64,000 nt of DNA, taken from contig CACZYF010000011.1 of the NCBI GenBank assembly GCA_902785355.1, positions 1-64,000 of the forward strand, written 5' to 3'. Numbering within the stretch: position 1 is the stretch's first letter; each line of letters begins with the position of its first letter. Positions 58,885 through 64,000 of this stretch are shown here, piece after piece. The notes beneath the pieces were generated by a model. That model was not told the DNA's origin and made no database searches. It saw only the letters and a list, made by a program, of their open reading frames with translations. The translations under genes and the position numbers were made by a program. This stretch comes from an uncultured Ruminococcus sp. (GTDB lineage: Bacteria > Bacillota > Clostridia > Oscillospirales > Acutalibacteraceae).

Positions 58885-60603
58885 ATGACCGATCGCGTGA
58901 CCGAATACGCCAGGGCGGTCGTCGCGGGCAAGGTTCCCTACGTCGGTAGGCTTCATTTTCTCGCCTGTCGGCGCCACCTGCGGGATCTCGAGCGTCAGGG
59001 TGCGGAGGATTTTCCGTATCGCTGGAGTGTTGAAGCAGCTGACAATATCCTGAATTTTGCCGAGACGCTGACCATCGGCGAGGGCTTTGAGAAGAAGCCC
59101 GTTAAGCTGATCGGCTCTCAGGTGTTCGATCTCGGCTGTACCTTCGGCTGGCTGCGAACCGACAACGGCTTCCGCCGATTCCGACGCCGTTACAAAAGCG
59201 TCGCCCGTCAGAACGGCAAGAGCTTTGAGAATGGCATCATGGGTCCGTATATCGCGGCGTTCGGCGGCTACAAGGAAGGCAAGCTGTTCACCGTCGCGAC
59301 CAAGCGAAGGCAGGCGAAGATCGTGTGGGATGAGATGCGGAAGTTTATCCAATCCGACGCCGACCTTGCCGCTTTCTTCTCGATCAAGGACTATAAGACG
59401 ACCATCACCGCCGAAAATACCGGCTGTACGATTGAGGCGTTGAGCAAAGAGAGCGGACTGGATGATGGTTTCCGCGCCATTTTCGCGAGTATTGATGAGC
59501 TGCACCAGCACAAGGACGGCAGCGTATACCAAGCCCTGTGGAAGGGCACCCGCAGCCTGCCTGAGACCTTGCTCTCCGTCATCACGACCCGCGGCAAGAA
59601 TCAACATAGCTACTGCAAGGAGTTTGACCGCTTCTGCATCTCTATCCTCGAGGGCACTGTGTCCGCCGAGGATTTTTTTGTCGATATTTTCTGTCCGGAT
59701 GAGGGCGACGATATCTACGATATCAATAACGCGCTCAAGGCGAATCCGCTGTTTGTCGGAGATCCCGACAAGATCGAGCAGCTCCGCATCGAAGCCGAAA
59801 CCGCGAAGAATATGGGCGGTATGGAGCGCGTCGAATACACAGCGAAGTCAGTCAATCTCTGGACGACCGCGGACGACGCGAACTACGTCAATGCGGATGA
59901 CCTGCACGCCTGTTTGACCGAGAAGACACTCGAAAACTTCCGCGGCGCGGATTGCTGGGTCGGTCTCGACCTCTCAGGAGGCGGCGATCTGACCAGCTGG
60001 GCGGCGGAGTTCCGGGACGGTGATCAGCAGTTCTTCCACTCCCACAGCTATATGCCGCTCGGCCGCCTGCAGGAGCATATTCAAAGTGACTTCGCTCCCT
60101 ATGACCTGTGGCAGCAGCAGGAGTTGATTACCGCTACCGGCGGGGCGGAGAGCTTCAAAAACGATTATAAATTCATCATCCGAGATCTCAAACGGATGAA
60201 AGAAGAATACAACCTTAACATTCGTGCGATCGGCGTCGATCCGCATAACGCGGACGGAATCCTCGAGGATCTCGACGAGCTGACGCCGAAGGTCATCATC
60301 GTCACCCAGAGCGCCCGCAACCTCAGCGATACGACGGTCGACCTCAAGCTCAGCGTCCGCGAGCACAAGGCACAGTTCAATCGTAACAATGAGCTGCTGG
60401 TCTACAGCTTCGAGAACGCAGTTGAGACGAAGAATTCCTTCAATGAACTGAAAATCGACAAGCGCGACTCGCTGCGCGGCAACCGCATCGACCCTGTGGA
60501 CGCCTGCATCGACGCACACTTCTGCTATATGCAGGACAAGGGCGAGGAGCCTGTTAACCATGACGATGCGATGACTGATTATCTAACAGAGATGGGATGG
60601 TAA
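58885..60603 (+). CDS. Terminase large subunit
   Basis: Packaging motor, 572 residues. ATPase part: SVARQNGKSFENG (Walker A-like, near residue 110), FTVATKRRQAK, ASIDELHQHKDGSVYQAL (Walker B) and the coupling TTRGKNQ. Nuclease part: CWVGLDLSGGGDLTSWAAEF with metal-binding Asp, and GNRIDPVDACIDAHF near the end. Belongs to the Terminase_1 type of HK97-like siphophages. Confidence 0.95.
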   Translation: MTDRVTEYARAVVAGKVPYVGRLHFLACRRHLRDLERQGAEDFPYRWSVEAADNILNFAETLTIGEGFEKKPVKLIGSQVFDLGCTFGWLRTDNGFRRFRRRYKSVARQNGKSFENGIMGPYIAAFGGYKEGKLFTVATKRRQAKIVWDEMRKFIQSDADLAAFFSIKDYKTTITAENTGCTIEALSKESGLDDGFRAIFASIDELHQHKDGSVYQALWKGTRSLPETLLSVITTRGKNQHSYCKEFDRFCISILEGTVSAEDFFVDIFCPDEGDDIYDINNALKANPLFVGDPDKIEQLRIEAETAKNMGGMERVEYTAKSVNLWTTADDANYVNADDLHACLTEKTLENFRGADCWVGLDLSGGGDLTSWAAEFRDGDQQFFHSHSYMPLGRLQEHIQSDFAPYDLWQQQELITATGGAESFKNDYKFIIRDLKRMKEEYNLNIRAIGVDPHNADGILEDLDELTPKVIIVTQSARNLSDTTVDLKLSVREHKAQFNRNNELLVYSFENAVETKNSFNELKIDKRDSLRGNRIDPVDACIDAHFCYMQDKGEEPVNHDDAMTDYLTEMGW

Positions 60604-60606
60604 AAA

Positions 60607-61881
60607 TTGTCAAACAACAAATTCATTACCAGATTTAAAACAGCTGCCCGGGTACTGTTCAAGGGCTCGGTCATACAGAATGATCTTGAAAACTGGCAGC
60701 AGCTTGCAACCTTCCTCGGGATCGATACCGATCGAACGCCGCGCAAAGCGCTGTCGAACGCAACATATTTCGCGTGCCTCAAAATGCTGAGTGAGGCGAT
60801 CGGAAAGATGCCGCTCAAGGTTCTCAGGCGCGAGGGCAAGAATGGCGTGCGCGAGGATCGCGAGCATTCGTACTGGTTTATGCTGCATGATCGTCCGAAT
60901 CGCTACATGACGGCTGCAGGTTTCTGGAGCCTGATCGAGTACAACCGTAACCACTACGGCAATGGTTATGCGTGGATCCGTTACGATCCGAGGCTCAAAC
61001 GGAGCGAGCTGTTTCCGCTGGAGCCTTGGCTGGTCGATATCTGGTTCGACGACGCGGCGATCCTCGCCGATACGCCGCAGTTGTGGTATCAGTACGCAGC
61101 GCCGAACGGTCGGCTGATCATGATCCCGTATGACTCGATTCTTCATGTGAGAAACTTCGCTACCTCCGACGGGTTGGAGGGTAAGCCGGTGCGGCAGGTG
61201 CTTTCCGAGACCGTCGACGGCAATATCAAGTCGCAGAATCTGCTCAATAAGCTCTACGATAACGGCTTTGCGGGTAAGGCGGCGATCCAGTACACCGGCG
61301 AGCTGAATCCCGAGAACGAAAAGCGCTTTGTACAGGGGCTTGAGAAGTACATCAAGGGCGAATACAAGAAGGACGGCGTCGAGATGCTGATCCCGCTGCC
61401 GTATATGGCGAAGATCGAGAGCCTCTCCAACATCAAGCTTGCCGACTCCCAGTTCCTGGAGCTCAAGCAGTATTCCGCCATCCAGATCGCCGCGGCGTTC
61501 GGTATCAAGCCGGTACAGATCGGCGACTATACCAAATCCTCCTATGCTTCCTCTGAGAGTCAGCAGCTGGCATTCCTTGTCGATACCCTGCTGTTCATCA
61601 TCAAGCAGTACGAGGATGAGATCAATTACAAGCTGTTCGATAATTCGGACGACTTTGTAAAATTCAATGTCGACGTCATCCTTCGCGCAGACTTCCACAC
61701 GAAGATCGAGACGCTGAGATCGGCGATTTATTCCGGTCAGATGACGATTAATGAAGCAAGGGCGATCGATGACCGCGAGGCGTTGCCGGGCGGCGATGAT
61801 CTGATCGTCAACGGCGCGACGATCTATTTGAAGGACGTCGGCAAGCAGTACCGGGCAGAGGAGGTGAGTACGAATGAGTAA
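60607..61881 (+). CDS. Portal protein (HK97 family)
   Basis: 424 residues, the ring through which DNA enters the capsid: ATYFACLKMLSEAIGKMPLK, YRNHYGNGYAWI-like region (NRNHYGNGYAWIRYDP), AAFGIKPVQIGDYTKSSYAS, and the C-terminal GGDDLIVNGATIYLKD. The start is TTG 60607; the ribosome binding site is weak and translation may be coupled to the terminase stop 4 bp upstream. The end overlaps the protease gene by 8 bp. Confidence 0.93.
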   Translation: MSNNKFITRFKTAARVLFKGSVIQNDLENWQQLATFLGIDTDRTPRKALSNATYFACLKMLSEAIGKMPLKVLRREGKNGVREDREHSYWFMLHDRPNRYMTAAGFWSLIEYNRNHYGNGYAWIRYDPRLKRSELFPLEPWLVDIWFDDAAILADTPQLWYQYAAPNGRLIMIPYDSILHVRNFATSDGLEGKPVRQVLSETVDGNIKSQNLLNKLYDNGFAGKAAIQYTGELNPENEKRFVQGLEKYIKGEYKKDGVEMLIPLPYMAKIESLSNIKLADSQFLELKQYSAIQIAAAFGIKPVQIGDYTKSSYASSESQQLAFLVDTLLFIIKQYEDEINYKLFDNSDDFVKFNVDVILRADFHTKIETLRSAIYSGQMTINEARAIDDREALPGGDDLIVNGATIYLKDVGKQYRAEEVSTNE

Positions 61882-62572
61882 CGCGAAGATCCAAAAGAGC
61901 GCGTCGATCGGTGCTTTGACTCTCAGTGACGAGGAGCTCGAAAAGATCAACCTCTTTTCGCTGGTACCTTTAAAGGCTGATGAGATCTTCCCTTTCAAAA
62001 TTGCTGTTTGTTCCAATGCACAGGACACTGACAGAGATAACGAACCTTTTCTTTTGCAGGCTGTGAAGGATCTTGCGAAGCATATCGAGGGCAAGACGAT
62101 GATTCTTGATCATAATCCCAGTGCAAAGAACCAGATCGCCCGTATCTATGATACCGAGCTGATTACTTCGGATAAAAAGACCGAGATTGGCGAGCCGCTG
62201 ACGACTCTCGAGGTTCGCTGCTATATGGTCAGGACTGAGAAAAATTCCGATCTGATAGCGGAGATAAAAGCGGGTATCAAGAAGGAAGTATCCGTGGGTT
62301 TCTCCACCAGCGAGATGCAGTGCAGCATTTGCGGTAAGAACTTCTTTACCTGTGCCCACCACAAGGGGGACATCTACGACGGCAAGGTGTGCCGCGCTCA
62401 GATCAAGGACTGCGTCGACGCATACGAAGTGAGCTTCGTAGCGGTACCGTGTCAGGTCGACGCCGGTACCCGAAAGTCGGCTTCTGCTGACACCGAGAAT
62501 CCCGACGAGGACGAGCTCCTCGCCGAAGCAAAAGCAAGAATCAGAATCCATGAATATTTTAAGGAGGTATAA
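61874..62572 (+). CDS. Prohead maturation protease
   Basis: 232 residues of the HK97/herpes-type serine protease group: MILDHNPSAKNQ with catalytic His, KKEVSVGFSTSEM with catalytic Ser, and AYEVSFVAVPCQ. A Cys/His cluster (CSICGKNFFTCAHHKGDIYD and a further Cys) between Ser and the last strand is an inserted zinc-knuckle-like loop. It processes the scaffold and capsid. Confidence 0.9.
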   Translation: MSNAKIQKSASIGALTLSDEELEKINLFSLVPLKADEIFPFKIAVCSNAQDTDRDNEPFLLQAVKDLAKHIEGKTMILDHNPSAKNQIARIYDTELITSDKKTEIGEPLTTLEVRCYMVRTEKNSDLIAEIKAGIKKEVSVGFSTSEMQCSICGKNFFTCAHHKGDIYDGKVCRAQIKDCVDAYEVSFVAVPCQVDAGTRKSASADTENPDEDELLAEAKARIRIHEYFKEV

Positions 62573-62575
62573 CCT

Positions 62576-63757
62576 ATGGAAATGAACAAGAGAATGAGAG
62601 AACTCAAGGAGATGATGGACGCCAAAGTAACCGAGGCGAAGAAGTATCTCTCCGGTGAGAACAAGGATGTCGCTAAGGCGACCACACTGCTCAACGAGAA
62701 GGACGAGCTGCAGGCGGAGTTTGACGCCGAGTCGCGTATCTTTGCCGATGAGCAGGCGAAGGCGGCAGCTGCCGCGGGCGATCAGCACAAGAAGAAAGCT
62801 GAATCCGACAGCACCAAGAAGTTCGCCAAGACCGTCCGCGCCATGGTTCGTAAGGACGTTACCCCGATGAGCGAAGGCGTCGACGCTGACGGCGGCTATA
62901 CCGTGCCTGTAGACATCAGCACCAAGATCAACGAGTACCCCTCCGCGGAATTTTCCGTCGAACCGTACATCACTACTGAGCGCGTCACCACCAACAAGGG
63001 CGCCCGCACCTACGAGAAGAAGAGTACCGTCACTCCCTTCGCTTCTGTTGACGAGGGCGGTGCGATCCCTCCGGTCGCGACTCCTAAGTTTGAGCGCAAA
63101 ACCTACACCATCGGCGACAAGGGCGGCTATGTTCCGATCACCAACGATCTGCTGAACGATTCCGACACCAACCTTGAAGCATATCTGGTTGATAAGCTCC
63201 GCGACAAGAGAACTGCTACCATCAACAACGAGTTCTTCTCCGCGATGACTGCGACCGGCGGCGAGGGTCAGCAGACGGCGCCTGAGGACATCGCATCGAT
63301 CAACGACATCAAGAAGATCATCAACGTGACCATCGGCTCCGCTTACGCTGGCCAGATCATGGTCAACGATGATGGTTGGAACTGGCTCGATTGCCTCGAG
63401 GACAGGAACGGCAGACCGCTGCTCACTCCCTACGGTGACAGCGACAACCGTGTCGGCGAGCTGTCCGTCGGCGGTTCTATCGTCAAGGTAATCCGTGTAC
63501 CTAACAAGGTGTGGGCTTCTACCGCGACCCACATGCCGATCATTATCGGCGATACCAAGGCGGCGTTCAAGCGTTTTGACCGCCAGCAGTTCGAATTGAA
63601 GATCAGCGACGTCGCGTCTGTTACCGGCTTCAACGCCTTTGAGCAGAATGGCGCGCTTATCCGCGCGATCATGCGCGACGACGCGAAGGTCTGGGATGCT
63701 GACGCGTTCGTCTACGGTCAGATCGCTTTCCCCACCGAGGAAGATCCCGAGCCCTGA
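62576..63757 (+). CDS. Major capsid protein (HK97 fold)
   Basis: 393 residues. The first about 95 are a charged helical delta domain (scaffold; MRELKEMMDAKVTEAKKYLS), probably cut off by the protease; the shell domain starts near DGGYTVPVDISTKI and contains GYVPITNDLLNDSDTN and WDADAFVYGQIAF. AAGGAGG before the ATG. Placed directly after the protease, the standard HK97 order. Confidence 0.93.
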   Translation: MEMNKRMRELKEMMDAKVTEAKKYLSGENKDVAKATTLLNEKDELQAEFDAESRIFADEQAKAAAAAGDQHKKKAESDSTKKFAKTVRAMVRKDVTPMSEGVDADGGYTVPVDISTKINEYPSAEFSVEPYITTERVTTNKGARTYEKKSTVTPFASVDEGGAIPPVATPKFERKTYTIGDKGGYVPITNDLLNDSDTNLEAYLVDKLRDKRTATINNEFFSAMTATGGEGQQTAPEDIASINDIKKIINVTIGSAYAGQIMVNDDGWNWLDCLEDRNGRPLLTPYGDSDNRVGELSVGGSIVKVIRVPNKVWASTATHMPIIIGDTKAAFKRFDRQQFELKISDVASVTGFNAFEQNGALIRAIMRDDAKVWDADAFVYGQIAFPTEEDPEP

Positions 63758-63781
63758 TAGCAGCGAAAGGCGGCGAAGTAT

Positions 63782-64000
63782 ATGAAAACAAAGGTTAGTG
63801 TTCAGGATGTCGCGGCGTACCTCGGCATCACATCCGATGAGATCGATTCAATCATCGAAAGCACGATCACTCGACAGCTCTCCGCCGCCGACCGGTTTCT
63901 GGAGTCCACGATCGGCGTCGATTACGACGCCGATGATCCGCGGGCACAGGAGCTTACGATCATGATCGCGGCTGAAATGTACAGCACCCGCGGGGCGTTG
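63782..64000 (+). CDS. Head-tail connector protein, partial
   Basis: 73 codons of an open frame cut by the window edge: VSVQDVAAYLGITSDEIDSI, ADRFLESTIGVDYDADDPRA, LTIMIAAEMYSTRGAL. This is the pattern of gp6-like (DUF3199-type) head-tail connectors that follow the capsid gene. No further phage gene can be read. Confidence 0.82.
   Translation, partial: MKTKVSVQDVAAYLGITSDEIDSIIESTITRQLSAADRFLESTIGVDYDADDPRAQELTIMIAAEMYSTRGAL

Larger units (their letters stand above)
40980..64000 (+). mobile_element. Prophage of tailed phage (siphovirus-like, HK97-type head), left part
   Basis: Begins directly at the tmRNA 3' end, where attL is expected, and runs past the window edge. It has the full order integrase, lysogeny genes, immunity region, recombination-replication genes, resolvase, late regulator, HNH, terminase, portal, protease, capsid. 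attR and the tail and lysis genes are outside the window. No clear disruption of core genes was noticed, so the element may be inducible, apart from a decayed GIY-YIG fragment. Confidence 0.95.

Noticed and set aside
60610..62094. 494-codon frame opposite the portal and protease genes
   Set aside because: Shadow of the portal gene on the minus strand; its translation lacks domain motifs and the sense genes are clear HK97-type.

Overview
The window reads as the chromosome of a spore-forming, Gram-positive anaerobe of the Ruminococcus / Oscillospiraceae type. The grounds are a pyruvate,phosphate dikinase, the sporulation genes gpr and spoIIP, a secreted cysteine protease with a C-terminal dockerin, the SRP RNA next to dnaX, and ABC lipoproteins of clostridial style. 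The right-hand third (from about 40.98 kb to the edge) is the left part of an integrated tailed phage. Gene names come from motif recognition by eye; no database search was possible.

Host part, left to right: ppdK (minus strand) diverges from a short GlmU-type nucleotidyltransferase, prs, pth and mfd. A complete aromatic amino-acid operon follows at 9.5-17.9 kb: chorismate mutase-prephenate dehydratase, aroB, aroC, an aroE-aroK fusion, aroQ, aroA, tyrA and DAHP synthase. It is preceded by a short Phe/Tyr-rich leader peptide and an intrinsic terminator, so the operon looks attenuator-controlled. Next come an orphan phage-baseplate-like protein, a sortase-type surface protein, two consecutive polar amino-acid ABC transporters (19.4-24.7 kb), a membrane-anchored XRE regulator, a DegV protein, a hemolysin III homologue, a CHAP-domain protein, the dockerin protease, gpr with a sigma-G-like promoter, a YdjC deacetylase, spoIIP, dusB, glyA, rarA, SRP RNA, dnaX-ybaB-recR-smpB and tmRNA.

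Prophage part: a tyrosine integrase lies about 80 bp from the 3' end of the tmRNA gene, implying integration into ssrA. Leftward (minus) genes are int, a small unknown protein, a zinc-ribbon membrane protein, a decayed GIY-YIG fragment, a minimal HExxH peptidase and a CI-like repressor. An immunity region with repeated ATCTCAAAAA operators separates them from the rightward early operon. That operon carries a Cro-like protein, small accessory genes, an SMC-like ATPase, a Sak4-like ATPase, a DUF669 protein, a DEAD/H helicase and a primase-helicase. A repeat array plus an AT-rich tract directly after the primase-helicase is a candidate replication origin. RusA, a run of very small AT-richer genes, a late regulator, HNH endonuclease, terminase small and large subunits, portal, prohead protease, major capsid protein and the start of a head-tail connector gene follow; the window ends inside the phage.

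Main points of interest: the Phe/Tyr leader-peptide attenuator; a perfect-consensus promoter and terminator bounding an ~80-nt putative small RNA divergent from int; the iteron-like array; the operator set of the immunity region; and a minus-strand gene with its own promoter inside the phage early region.
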